Notes: a model not told the origin generated them from the letters alone. Numbered from the stretch's first letter, positions 49,546 through 60,250 are shown. The stretch is 64,000 bases of DNA from Tritrichomonas musculus (GCA_039105265.1 JAPFFF010000039.1:744001-808000), one strand, 5' to 3'. Numbers and translations are program-made.

Positions 49546-50275
49546 ACTAAATATTGAAATAAATGAACGAACAACTCTTCATATAAAGATTAAAACTCAA
49601 ATCTTATATAAATTTTATTTTAATTAAAATCAACTTTATTTAAAATCTAATAATATCTGAATATGATTTTTTTCTTCTTCATTTTTTACTAATCTTTTTT
49701 AATCTATATTTTTTGATATTCATATGATATATCATATCATGAATAATTTTTGTAAAATTTCAAAATCAAATAATAATGAAAATGACAAATCAGAAAATAA
49801 TCAAGTAAAATGAAAAGCAAACCATATATACAAAATAATTTATATTTTTTTCTATAAATCACCAAAAGACCAGAGCAAATCACCATACCCAGGCAGAGGA
49901 GACAAAATTTTTAAATTGCCTGAATTTTTTCTTCATATCATATCTACAGGTTCTTTGGTTCAAGAGCAATTAAAAACCTAAATAACTAAAGAAAATTCCT
50001 GCTCATTTCAGAAGAAAATGCTTAAAAATATTGAGAGCTTTTTTTTGATGCAAAGACTTTCTGCTAATTTCTTTGATATATTCAAAAAATATCCTTAAAT
50101 TTGATTATCTTTTGCTTTGTGAGTTTTAGAATTTAACCAAAAAAACTAGAAATAATTTAATTTTAATAGCAATCAATTATTCTATTTTTCGATTAAAAAT
50201 GGAGTATATCAAATGACATATGACAATAGTTATATTATATGGTATATAAATATAATACATCACTAATATTTAAGA
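49546..50275. other. Intergenic, no gene seen
   Basis: AT-rich, with a more mixed patch at 49860-49980. The expected 5' part of the following ankyrin gene was not recognisable here. Confidence 0.45.
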
Positions 50276-52923
50276 ATGAATAAAGTTGAATTGACTTCAT
50301 CTCTTTGGCTTTATGCAATCCATGGCGGTGATCCTCGAATAATTCACATTTTGGAAGAAAATAAAATTGTGCCTCCAAAATCATCGTTTCTTTTATGCTT
50401 GAAAGAATCAATAAAATGTCATCAGAATGACATCGCTAATTATATTTATAACAATTTAATGGAGGAAAGTGATTGGCAGAATAATATTGAACAAAAATTC
50501 AAAGAAAACATGGATGTTTATGGCATTCATTATCGCAATTATGAATTTTTCCAACTGGCTTGAATAGTCAAGCCATTCTCTTCTATTTCATCAAGTATAA
50601 CTACTTAAAAATTGTAAAACTTTATATGCAAAGTAAAGACAAGAAATTTGATATGAAAATGATTCAAAACAAAAACAATATTTTTTTTTATACAGTTTCA
50701 TCTTTTAAAAAATTTGAAATATAATTCCAAAAAAAAAAAAGAATATTTTTATAAAATTTTAAACAGTTTTTTATAGAGTTTTAATTCATTAAATATTTTA
50801 TGATGGTTATCTTTTAGATCATGATATTACTGCTTTGGAACTTGCTGCTCAAAAAAATAATGACGAAATTGTTGATTTGCTTTTATCACAAGGACAGAAG
50901 TCGATAGAATGCAGAGCATTTTCTCACTGTTTTAGACTTGCCAAAATTGTCATTCCTTCTTCAATTACAAAAATTGATCAATATGCTTTTAACGGATGCC
51001 TTTCATTGGTAGAAATATCAATTCCATCATCAGTAACAATAATTTGTAAAGGTGCTTTTAAACGATGCGCATTTACTAAAATTTTAATACATTCAACAGT
51101 AACATCAATTTGTGAAGAAGCATTTACTTCATGCAATTTTTTGAAAGAAATAATATTTGAGAAGCCTTGTTCTTTGAAATCAATTGAACCAAAAACTTTT
51201 GAAGGATGCATGTCTTTGACTCAATTGACAATTCCAATGTCTGTTATATCAATTGGAAAGTTTTCATTTGGCAGTTGCAGAAAATTAACAGAAGTTAATT
51301 TTGAAGTTCCATCTTCGTTAAAAACGATAGGTGATTATTCATTCTATTGCTGTCCAAAATTAAAGCAAATTGATATTCCATCTTCTGTGGAATCAATTGG
51401 GAAAAACGCATTTGGCAAATGTACTAAATTAACAATTGATGAACAAAATAAAAGTATGAATCAAGTAATAATACCTTCTACTTCAAATGTGATTGGTGAA
51501 GAAGCATTTGCAAAATGTCATTTATTAAGAGAATGCATATTTGATAGTCCTTCATCAGTCAAGCATATTGGTAACTCGTGTTTTTATGGTTGTAATCAAC
51601 TAGTTCAAATTGTTATACCATCTTCTGTTCTATCAATTGGTAGCTATTCATTTTGTGATTGCTCTTCGATTTCACAGATATCATTTGCAACTCCTTCTTC
51701 AATCAAATTGATTGAGAAATTCTGTTTCAGCAAATGTACTTCATTAAAACAAATAACAATTCCTTCTTCAGTGGAATCAATTTGCGAAAGAGCATTTGAT
51801 GGATGCTCATCGTTAGCAGAAGTCGTATTTGAAAGCCCTTCTTCAATTAAAATAATAGGAAGTTTTTTATTCAATGAATGTTCATCATTGACACAAATAA
51901 CAATTCCGTCGTCTTTCCAATCATTAAGTGAATTTATGTTCAACAAATGCAATCATCTTTCTGAAATATTTTTTGAATGTCCATCTTCAGTTAAATCAAT
52001 AAGAAGTTATTGTTTCAATGAATGTCCAGCATTAAATGAAATATCAATTCCATCTTCTCTCCAATCATTAAGTGAATATGTATTCAATAAATGCAGTCAT
52101 CTTTCTAAAATATTTTTTGAATGTCCTTCTTCAGTTAAATCAATAGGAAGTCATTGTTTCAATGAATGTTCGGAATTAAATGAAATACAAATTCCATCTT
52201 CTGTGAGTTCGATAGCTAAATATGCATTCAATGGATGCATATCGTTAGAACAATTACTGCTTCCTCCAAATTTATACAAAATAAAAAGTTTTACTTTTAG
52301 AGATTCCATCAGTACTAAAAATTAAAAGTTTTGCTTTCAACAATTGTTTAAATCTGGAAAAAATTACGTTTGATGACAATTGTTCATTTCACAGTTTTGG
52401 ATTATCTGCATTTAATAATTGCGTTAATTTGAAAGAAATTACAATTCCTTCATGCATAAGGTACATTTCAAATTCTGCTTTCAATAATTGTAAGGCAATT
52501 CGGAAAATTGTGATTCCAGATTCTGTTAAAAGAATTGGAGAATATGCATTCAAAGGATGTTCTTCACTTGAACAAATTGAGCTTCCATCATTGTTAAAGC
52601 AAATTAATCAATTTATGTTTTGTGGTTGTTCATCATTGAAGGAAATAGAAATTCCTTCATCAGTGACAAAAATTCAATCATACGCTTTCTCAGATTGTAG
52701 TTCATTGGAGAAAGTCATATTTCCTCTGGAATTAGAAAAAATCGGATATGGTGCTTTCTTATCATGCTCATCAATTAAAAAAATTTTATTACCAGCTTCA
52801 GTTGTCAAGATTGGCAGGAATGCCTTCAAAAAATGCGATTCATTAGCTCAAATTACAATCCCACATTCCATAAATCCCAAAGAAATTGGAATTGAGGATA
52901 ATGTTGAGGTGACAACAATTTAA
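50276..52923 (+). pseudogene. Ankyrin (DUF3447-like) / BspA-type LRR gene, broken
   Basis: Four pieces in three frames form one gene. 50276-50563: DUF3447-like ankyrin front (ELTSSLWLYAIHGGDPRIIH, then CLKESIKCHQNDIANYI). 50563-50722: next ankyrin step (AILFYFIKYNYLKIVKLYMQ). 50788-52325: last ankyrin (ALELAAQKNNDEIVDLLLSQ) running straight into BspA LRRs. From about 52302 to 52923: the LRRs continue in another frame with no loss of pattern (SFAFNNC, then VNLKEITIPSC), ending VEVTTI. The TTG-started frame at 50835 is only part of the third piece. No GTATGT...ACTAAC intron signals separate the pieces. The usual longer DUF3447 N-terminus is missing. Either a recent pseudogene or a gene with uncorrected indels. 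Confidence 0.8.
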
Positions 52924-53547
52924 TTTTTAATGCAATCAATAAAAATTTTATTTTTTTTATTATTATTTCATTTTAAAAATATTTTTAATAAATATACTTT
53001 TTCACTTTTTGATTAAAAAAATAAAGGTTCAAATCATTGCAACAATAAAATTACTTTCATGTTACTCCAAAAGAATGGCATAGGAAAGAAAGCACAAAAT
53101 ATATATTTTAAATTATAGTTTATAAGCTTCTGCACTCGCAAAAAGTTCGACATGCATCCAGTTCAATACGGGCTTTAGAAAATTTTTAAAAAATAAAAAA
53201 ATCTACCAATTTTTGAGTGTTATCTACTTTCAGCTAATTTTTTATATTTTTATGATGGCACATGAGTAGATAAAAATTAAAAAGAAGCCTCAAAGTATTT
53301 CTAAAAATAGCAGTTGATGATTGTAACAAAGATTCAAAGATTAAGTATGCAGAAATAGTTGAAATATGTGGTGGTATACCTTTTAATTTCCAAGAAACAA
53401 TGAATTACCATCAAAAATCTTTTTTATTAAATGATTCTGAAGCTAAGAAAAAATATCAAAGACTTAATTCATTAGTTTAGTGCTCCTCATAATTTTGATT
53501 GATGAATTATTAACGATAGCATTTGGTGCTTTATGAATTATCTCATA
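52924..53547. other. Spacer with one coding remnant
   Basis: AT-rich except for the stop-free piece at 53274-53480 described separately. Confidence 0.5.
53274..53480 (+). pseudogene. Orphan coding fragment
   Basis: A 68-codon frame between TAA 53271-53273 and TAG 53478-53480, lacking a sensible ATG. The peptide (DSKIKYAEIVEICGGIPFNF, then LLNDSEAKKKYQRLNSLV) is convincingly protein-like. No family recognised. It looks like the 3' end of a gene whose front is lost. Confidence 0.35.
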
Positions 53548-56500
53548 TTATATGTTTAGTTCAAAACCTTCATAAAACATGTTTGTGATGTCTTTAGCAT
53601 TTGGATATTTTGGGTTGGTTTTTTCTTCTCTCATCTTCTCGAAATATGATGCAGAGATTGCTTTTAATTCAATATCATATAGAAAATATTCTGTCTTGTA
53701 AATTTCATATAATATTTCAAATTTATTTCTGTCTAACATTTCATATTCATTTATATTTCTGCATATTTGATATATGAGAATATCTGTAAACCCATGTATC
53801 TTTCTGATTTCACGTTTGATGACGTCGATATTAAAACTAAATATTTTTACTAGAACTAAACTTAATAAAACTGTTGAATGAATAAATTTACTGGATGATC
53901 TAATCAATAAGTCAATCGCTTTGTTGATATCTCCTTGGATTTTTTCATCATATATGTGAATATGCGCAAGGTTGTACATCGATAAATAATCTTCTTTTTG
54001 ACGAATTGCTTCTTTAAAATATTCAATTGCATTACCTGTTTTCCCTTCAACATTATCATAGCCATATCTGTAGATGATTCCAAGATTGTTTTTTGCATAT
54101 TGATTATTGAATGATGAAGCTTCCTTGTAATAGTGGATCGCCGCACTCATATCTCTCTTGACTTCCTTCCCTTTGTGAAGCAAAAATCCATGCGCAAAAT
54201 TTGCTTCTCTACAACCATTTATTGATGCCAGCATTATATAATAGATCCCTTTTTTAATATCTTGATAATATTGTTCAAAGTAATAAATTAAACCAAGACA
54301 TAATTGTGCAATTGCTTGATTTTGATTTGAAGCAAGTGAAAAATAATGAATTGCTTTGTTGATATCACGTGTGACATATTCACCTAAATAATAGATGCCC
54401 CCAAGATTGAATTGTGCTTGTGGAATATTTTGATTTGAAGCAAGCGAAAAATAATAAATTGCTTTATTGATATCACGTGTGACGTATTCGCCTAAATAAT
54501 AAATTACACCAAGATTGAATTGTGCAATTGCAACAATTTGATTTGAAGCAAGTAAAAAATAATGAATTGCTTTATTTATATCACGTGTGACAAATTCACC
54601 TAAATAATAAATTAAACCAAAACAGAATTGTGCAATTGCATGATTTTGATTTGAAGCAAGTGAAAAATAATGAATTGCTTTGTTGATATCACGTTTGACA
54701 TATTGTCCTAAATGATAAATGACACCAAGATTGAATTGTGCTCTTGCATGATTTTGATTTGAAGCAAGTGAATAATAATGAATTGCTTTATTGATATCAC
54801 GTGCGACATATTTACCTAAATGATAGATGATTCCAAGACTAAATTGTGCATCTGCATGATTTTGATTTGAGGCAAGTGAAAAATAATGAATTGCTTTATT
54901 GATATCACGTGTAACATATTCACCTTTATAATAAATGCCACCAAGACTGAATTGTGCATCTGCGTGATTTTTATTTGAGGCAAGTGAAAAATAATGAATT
55001 GCTTTAATTATATCACGTGTGACATATTCACCTTTATAATAAATGTCACCAAGACTGAATTGTGCTTCTGTATGATTTTGATTTGAAGCAAGTGAATAAA
55101 AATGAATTGCTTTGTTGACATCACGTGTGACATATTGTCCTAAATGATAAATGACACCAAGATTGAATTGTGCTTCTGAAATATTTTGATTTGAAGCAAG
55201 TGAAAAATAATGAATTGCTTTATTGATATCACGTGTGACATATTGTCCTAAATAATAAAAGAGACCAAGAATGAATTGTGCTTCTGAAATATTTTGATTT
55301 GAAGCAAGTGAAAAATAATGAATTGCTTTGTTGATATCACGTGTGACATATTGTCCTAAATAATAAATTACACCAAGATTGAATTGTGCATCTGCATGAT
55401 TTTGATTTGAAGCAAGTAAAAAATAATAAATTGCTTTATTGATATCACGTGTGACATACTTACCTAAATGATAAATGAGACCAAGATTGAATTGTGCTTC
55501 TGCATGATTTTGATTTGAAGCAAGTGAATAAAAATGAATTGCTTTGTTGATATCACGTGTGACATATTGTCCTAAATGATAAATGACACCAAGATTGAAT
55601 TGTGCATCTGTATGATTTTGATTTGAAGCAAGTGAATAATAATGAATTGCTTTATTGATATCACGTGCGACATATTTACCTAAATGATAAATGACACCAA
55701 GATTGAATTGTGCTTTTGGATCATTTTGATTTAAATGCATTAAAGAAATTGTTTCATTGATTAGTTCAAAATTATTAAAATGTTCTTTAAAATTGGCAAA
55801 TAAACACTCAATTTGGATTTTTGTTTGAAAAATAGCATTGTATTCAATAATTATTTCTGAAAATGATGGACGATTTGAAGGAGAATCATTAAGACATTTC
55901 TTGTAAATTTCTTCTATTTTAGATATTTCATCTGATTTTGTTGTTTGACTCATTAAATATTCCATCATTTTTCCAAGTGAATAAATATCACTCGAATAAG
56001 AAAAATGGCCAGTTTGATAAACTTCAGGTGCATTAAAATTAGAATATATATCCAATGTGTGCTCACTATCGTCATCATTTTTAATTAAGCGATCAAAATC
56101 AATTAAAACAATATTTTTATTATCATCAATCATGACATTATTTGGTTTTAAATCACGATAAATGTATCCATTATCATGAAAATATTTAAAAATAATCATC
56201 AATTCAAAAATTATAATAATTCTATCATTGTAATTGAGTTCATTCTCTTCAATATCTTTTAAAGTCTTTCCATTGATGAATTCGATAATATTATATTTTT
56301 TATTTTTAACAATTCCATAAAAATTTGGTAAAAAAGGATGGCGAACATTTAAATAATTATCTGTTTCTCGCTGAAGCAATTTATCTGCTTCGATATAATT
56401 GTTACATGATTTCTTAATCACAAATAATTTACTACTCGTTATATTATAATGCAATACACAAGAGGATGAACTCCCTTTTCCAACTTCACGTAATTCGACA

Positions 56501-57138
56501 AAGTCATCTTCATTTATGACATCTAAAGATGAATATGAATGATTTTTATATTTACTCTCAATATCAATGATAAATTGGTTGATGCGATATTTGCTTCGCA
56601 TTAAATAACTTTTTTTGATTAGAAAACAAGACATACTTGAAGAAACAGATGACCACATATTCATTATTATCTTTGTTGTTGCTTTAAGAATACGCATGCT
56701 ACTTTTCAACCTTGAAATTTCCTCAATAAAAATTTCATTGAGTTCGATTTCCGGATTCCTGATTTCAATCATTTGTCTAATAAGAATTTTTGTATCACAT
56801 AAAAAGCAAACAGGCAAATTCGGATTATTAAATAAAATTGATTGAAAAAATTTAATTGATGCTGTCGACTGCTGAAGTATAATTAGTGATTGTTCAAAGC
56901 AAACGATATAATTTTGAATGTTGGTTTCTTTATTCAATTTTGAGCTTTGACCAATTACAATTAATCTAGAGTCTCTGATATTATGATAAATAATTTGAAT
57001 CGCTTCATTTACTTTTTCGAAATTATCATTTATTATGAAAAAATGGAATTTTTCTACAATATCTTTAAATGCCCGGTTTGCAAAAGCGATTTTTGAGTTT
57101 TTTAAATTACTCGGGAAATCTTTGAAGGCTTGGAGCAT
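53548..57138 (-). CDS. Protein kinase (DFD variant) with Sel1-repeat array
   Basis: This is a 1196-residue protein, ATG at 57138. Residues 1-200 are helical and unrecognised. The kinase domain spans about 213-440: VGKGSSSSCVLHY loop, FVIKK lysine (about 240), YRDLKPNN (about 326, Tyr for His), LIDFDRL (about 346, DFD instead of DFG), FNAPEV and SSDIYSLGKMM. HRD Asp and the magnesium-binding Asp are kept, so activity is possible. From about 465 to 1080 there are 17 Sel1-like repeats of about 36 residues, the first 13 almost identical (AQFNLGVIYHLGQYVTRDIN core). A C-terminal helical domain follows that is shared with the gene at 62313. Kinase-Sel1 fusions are a known expanded family in trichomonads. 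Sel1 arrays act as adaptor scaffolds. The target is unknown. Confidence 0.92.
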   Translation of the reverse strand: MLQAFKDFPSNLKNSKIAFANRAFKDIVEKFHFFIINDNFEKVNEAIQIIYHNIRDSRLIVIGQSSKLNKETNIQNYIVCFEQSLIILQQSTASIKFFQSILFNNPNLPVCFLCDTKILIRQMIEIRNPEIELNEIFIEEISRLKSSMRILKATTKIIMNMWSSVSSSMSCFLIKKSYLMRSKYRINQFIIDIESKYKNHSYSSLDVINEDDFVELREVGKGSSSSCVLHYNITSSKLFVIKKSCNNYIEADKLLQRETDNYLNVRHPFLPNFYGIVKNKKYNIIEFINGKTLKDIEENELNYNDRIIIIFELMIIFKYFHDNGYIYRDLKPNNVMIDDNKNIVLIDFDRLIKNDDDSEHTLDIYSNFNAPEVYQTGHFSYSSDIYSLGKMMEYLMSQTTKSDEISKIEEIYKKCLNDSPSNRPSFSEIIIEYNAIFQTKIQIECLFANFKEHFNNFELINETISLMHLNQNDPKAQFNLGVIYHLGKYVARDINKAIHYYSLASNQNHTDAQFNLGVIYHLGQYVTRDINKAIHFYSLASNQNHAEAQFNLGLIYHLGKYVTRDINKAIYYFLLASNQNHADAQFNLGVIYYLGQYVTRDINKAIHYFSLASNQNISEAQFILGLFYYLGQYVTRDINKAIHYFSLASNQNISEAQFNLGVIYHLGQYVTRDVNKAIHFYSLASNQNHTEAQFSLGDIYYKGEYVTRDIIKAIHYFSLASNKNHADAQFSLGGIYYKGEYVTRDINKAIHYFSLASNQNHADAQFSLGIIYHLGKYVARDINKAIHYYSLASNQNHARAQFNLGVIYHLGQYVKRDINKAIHYFSLASNQNHAIAQFCFGLIYYLGEFVTRDINKAIHYFLLASNQIVAIAQFNLGVIYYLGEYVTRDINKAIYYFSLASNQNIPQAQFNLGGIYYLGEYVTRDINKAIHYFSLASNQNQAIAQLCLGLIYYFEQYYQDIKKGIYYIMLASINGCREANFAHGFLLHKGKEVKRDMSAAIHYYKEASSFNNQYAKNNLGIIYRYGYDNVEGKTGNAIEYFKEAIRQKEDYLSMYNLAHIHIYDEKIQGDINKAIDLLIRSSSKFIHSTVLLSLVLVKIFSFNIDVIKREIRKIHGFTDILIYQICRNINEYEMLDRNKFEILYEIYKTEYFLYDIELKAISASYFEKMREEKTNPKYPNAKDITNMFYEGFELNI
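54322..55725 (-). repeat. 108-bp coding tandem array (13 near-identical Sel1 units)
   Basis: Each 108-bp unit encodes one 36-residue Sel1 repeat with the core RDINKAIHYFSLASNQN. The DNA itself is highly uniform (for example ATTGCTTTGTTGATATCACG recurs in several units), which means recent unequal crossing-over or gene conversion. Confidence 0.92.
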
Positions 57139-57289
57139 AATTTTAATTATGAATTTGAACTCAAGAATTTCTGAATATAAATGGTCTATTAATATAACAA
57201 ATTTGATATATTATTTTTCTCGTAAATCAGGTAACAACCAAATAATATTTTTATTGATTTTTGTTATATTTGATGTTAATATCAGGGAT

Positions 57290-57389
57290 GTATATCGATA
57301 AACCGTTTTATTGGTCATCGGACATTTATCGATAGTCCGATGATATCGATAAAAAGATACTAGACCTTTATCAGCAGCAGTATCTTTTT
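57290..57389. repeat. Cluster of nested inverted repeats
   Basis: TCATCGGAC (57315-57323) pairs with GTCCGATGA (57335-57343) around an 11-base loop. The loop contains TTTATCGATA, and its complement TATCGATAAA stands on both sides (57293-57302 and 57344-57353). A second hairpin follows: AAAAAGATACT (57351-57361) with AGTATCTTTTT (57379-57389). The cluster lies in the spacer between the kinase-Sel1 gene (reading away) and a small minus-strand frame. Confidence 0.85.
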
Positions 57390-57461
57390 ATTTGAAGAAA
57401 CAAGAGTATCATTAGGAATGTATGGAGATGACCATATTATTTCTTTTAATGCCAATACTAT

Positions 57462-57788
57462 TTATTTAAACAAAAATGTAGTTGTCAATGAAACTGTTTT
57501 TTCAAACAATTCTGCCACAATTGTATTGTGGGAAAAGAGAGTGCAAAAATATACGAACATATATTGGTAATGTTTAAGAGTTAAATACATGTTTTCATAC
57601 TCACGCCATATTTGATAAATTGGGGATATATAATTGTAGGCATACTTTATGTCCTCTGTTTTATTGTTTTTCATTATGAGAATCTTTGAAATGTAGATTA
57701 ATTTATCAGAAGTACAGCATGAATTGCAGGCGATATTTTCGTTCAATACTAGTTCGGCTTTATCAGCGTTAGTCATTAGTTTAATCAT
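57462..57788 (-). CDS. Small hypothetical protein
   Basis: ATG at 57788, 108 codons, stop read as TAAA. The composition is protein-like (AELVLNENIACNSCCTSDKL, then IYQIWREYENMYLTLKHYQY). There is a Cys cluster near residues 21-25. No domain, signal peptide or membrane helix is recognised. It may be a short real gene or the 5' remnant of a longer one cut by the inverted-repeat cluster just downstream. Confidence 0.45.
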   Translation of the reverse strand: MIKLMTNADKAELVLNENIACNSCCTSDKLIYISKILIMKNNKTEDIKYAYNYISPIYQIWREYENMYLTLKHYQYMFVYFCTLFSHNTIVAELFEKTVSLTTTFLFK

Positions 57789-58016
57789 ATTTCAAAAAAT
57801 AATGTTTATTGAAATTTTCACTATTTAATGGGTCTATTTTATTAAAAATGAATGACAATAAAAAATCATTTGAAATAAGATTAGAAAATTCTGGCGTCAA
57901 ATTTTATTCATCTCACATCACTTTCAAATTAGTGGACAAATTTTAATAGAACAAGAATATAATTATATGAAATAGTAGTTTATTAGGAAATCGCACCGTA
58001 ACTATTAAATTATAAT
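57789..58016. other. Intergenic, no gene seen
   Basis: Short AT-rich spacer between the small hypothetical gene and the 3' end of the dehydrogenase gene. Confidence 0.5.
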
Positions 58017-59720
58017 TTATAATTCACTGTCTTGTTTGCCTGGCTTTTCAAAGCATGAATCATTAAACAATTCTTTAAATCGATAAACATTATTCTCATT
58101 CTTGTTATGATCAGGATACCACACTTGTGCAAAGAATGGATTTTGTTTAGCAATTGAATCATAATCCCAAGACTCAAGAGGAACGAAGCAGTGAGGACAC
58201 CAATGACCACCAAGAAGAATCAATGTTGGACTTGCCTCGAAAGTTTTTCCACAATGACCACAACGCCAGACCAATTTACTTCTCAAATCTCCTTTAATCA
58301 TTTCTTTACTCACAATTTCACCACCACGAAAAATTGCTGCCTCTTTCATATCATCAATGTCAAGTTCATTCATTGGCTTTTTCTCATCATAACCATGATT
58401 CAATGAATATTTCATTCCATCTACAACAGATGTATTAAATTTCTCAATTTTAAAATCAGACCAACTCGCTGGGATCTTTTCATAATCTTCAAAAGAACCA
58501 TAAAAAGAAGAAATTCGATCAGAATTATTCGTCATAATCCAATTCAAAGTACCGAAATTTTTAGTACTGGCGATAAGTTTCATTACAGGCTTAACAAAGA
58601 ATGCCAGAAATGATTTGAATGGTATATAATTAGGGATCTTGAAGAAGAAATCAATTTTCTTCATAGTTCTTTCATAATATTCATCAGTCGGAACATTTCC
58701 TCTGAAATGAAGATACTCGTCCAATATGTCGCTATCTAAAAAATAATGACCATGGAAATTTTTGGTTGTAAACCATCTCGGCTCAAATGATGACTCTATC
58801 TTCCCTAATCCAACGTATTTGAACATAATTGAATAGAATTCATAGTTCGTGTAACGATAGGATTCGCCTGAGCCAACATTATAAAAACGATTCCAAAAAT
58901 CAGAAGGCAATTCTTGATTTTTGTCTTTACAAACTAGATTTAACATCAATCTACCAGCGTCTTCAACTGTACACCATTCTAGAACATCATTCAGAGGAAC
59001 ATGGAATATGATCGGATCAATATTATGAAAAATGTTAGGATTTAAAATGGCTGATTGCCTAAAAATAACCCAGTTTTTAATCCCACTTTCAACAAAAACT
59101 CTTTCAGCAATAACTTTGGATATTGCGTAATGGTCATATATTGAGATCTTTATTGGATCTCCTGTTCTTCCCCAATGAATAGGGTAATTTCGGTTCCCAG
59201 TCTCCGCAACAGATCCAATAAAGCAGACTTTAATGTCATCTTTGTTCTTTTGTTGTAAAATTGCTTTGGCGATATGTTGGGCACCATGAACATTTGTTCG
59301 ATAGGTTAAATAAGGTTGTAAATCACATTTGGGAGAAACAGAACCGCCTATGTGAAGAACATAATCAGATCCTTCAACACCTTTTAGAACATCCTCATAA
59401 TTTAATAAATCTCCCCAAATTACTTCAATATTATTTTCTTGATTATTGTATTTTTTAATAATTCTTTCCATCGTTTTTTTGTTTTTTTTGGATGGACGAA
59501 CTAATAATTTCAATCGAAATTCTGAAAGATGTTGAAAAAAATTATTTAATGTTTCTGTTCCCATTACTCCTGTTGATCCTGTTATAAAAACGACTTTTTT
59601 TTTCAGGTTGAGTTCATCCTCTGATAATATTTTATTATTTCCTTCATTTTGTGGTGAAATGTTATTTGAACATAAAGTATTACTGACAAAAAACAATAAC
59701 ATCAGAAAACAAAAATTCAT
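58017..59720 (-). CDS. Extended SDR / epimerase-like protein with signal peptide and zinc-ribbon tail
   Basis: This is a 567-residue protein, ATG at 59720. Residues 1-18 are a signal peptide (CFLMLLFFVSNTLCS). About 38-330 is an extended short-chain dehydrogenase fold of the NAD-dependent epimerase / 3-beta-hydroxysteroid dehydrogenase type: VVFITGSTGVMG nucleotide loop, WGDLLN, GSDYVLHIGGSVSP, TNVHGAQHI and the catalytic YAISK (Tyr and Lys near 196-200). About 480-567 contains CGHC then CPHC with a W in front, and FAQVWYPDHNKN, resembling a DUF4379-type zinc ribbon. SDR activity on a sugar nucleotide, sterol or similar substrate inside the ER/secretory route is likely; the substrate is not predictable. 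The stop reads TAAA. TTAAACGG lies upstream, the CGTTTAA motif on the coding strand. Confidence 0.9.
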   Translation of the reverse strand: MNFCFLMLLFFVSNTLCSNNISPQNEGNNKILSEDELNLKKKVVFITGSTGVMGTETLNNFFQHLSEFRLKLLVRPSKKNKKTMERIIKKYNNQENNIEVIWGDLLNYEDVLKGVEGSDYVLHIGGSVSPKCDLQPYLTYRTNVHGAQHIAKAILQQKNKDDIKVCFIGSVAETGNRNYPIHWGRTGDPIKISIYDHYAISKVIAERVFVESGIKNWVIFRQSAILNPNIFHNIDPIIFHVPLNDVLEWCTVEDAGRLMLNLVCKDKNQELPSDFWNRFYNVGSGESYRYTNYEFYSIMFKYVGLGKIESSFEPRWFTTKNFHGHYFLDSDILDEYLHFRGNVPTDEYYERTMKKIDFFFKIPNYIPFKSFLAFFVKPVMKLIASTKNFGTLNWIMTNNSDRISSFYGSFEDYEKIPASWSDFKIEKFNTSVVDGMKYSLNHGYDEKKPMNELDIDDMKEAAIFRGGEIVSKEMIKGDLRSKLVWRCGHCGKTFEASPTLILLGGHWCPHCFVPLESWDYDSIAKQNPFFAQVWYPDHNKNENNVYRFKELFNDSCFEKPGKQDSEL

Positions 59721-60250
59721 TTTTCTTTGAGATAAAAAAAAAAAAAAAAAACAAGAAAGAAACTATTAAACGGTCGCTAAGTATAATCTTTTTGGTTTCT
59801 TTTTATCTCAAGGAAGAATGAATAAAAAGCATTTCAAAATAAAATTTATACAAGATACATTTTAGATTAAATAATTTATTATTTTAAATCAAAAAAATAG
59901 ATGAATTAATGGCATCGTTGGTTTATCTAAATTTTGAATAGTTTATTCGTTGAAAAAGTTCAAGAACCAACTTGATCTTTAAATTAACACATTCTTTTCG
60001 GGATTATAACGGAAATATCCACTTTAATAAAGGAATAATTTTAGATGATAACAGAAATGTTCATTATGATGACAGAAAAGTTCAATATGATAAAGGAAAG
60101 GCATAGAAATTTTTGATTGATTCATTCAAATTTGAATGTTGTAAATGGTATGCGGTTTCGTCCTTTTTGAAGTCTGCCCTTATGAATATTTTCTAATTTA
60201 ATTTCTTGCATCAACTTATAAATTCATATAATCGAAAATATAATGGTATA
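59721..60250. other. Spacer with a long A-run and one coding remnant
   Basis: An A-run of about 19 bases (59732-59750) sits just upstream of the dehydrogenase ATG. A stop-free piece lies at 59954-60106. Otherwise AT-rich. Confidence 0.5.
59954..60106 (+). pseudogene. Short orphan coding fragment with internal repeat
   Basis: A 50-codon frame between TGA 59951-59953 and TAG 60104-60106. The peptide holds a repeated theme (YNGNIHFNKG, DDNRNVHYDDRKVQYDKGK). No ATG and no recognised family. It could be chance. Confidence 0.2.

Noticed and set aside
50563-50787. Possible intron joining the pieces of the ankyrin-BspA gene
   Set aside because: No GTATGT-like donor and no ACTAAC...AG acceptor as known for trichomonad introns. 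Coding pattern continues through most of the gap in another frame.
54322-55725. CRISPR-like regular repeats
   Set aside because: The period is 108 bp, continuous and in frame, encoding Sel1 repeats. The organism is a eukaryote. No CRISPR array was seen anywhere in the window.
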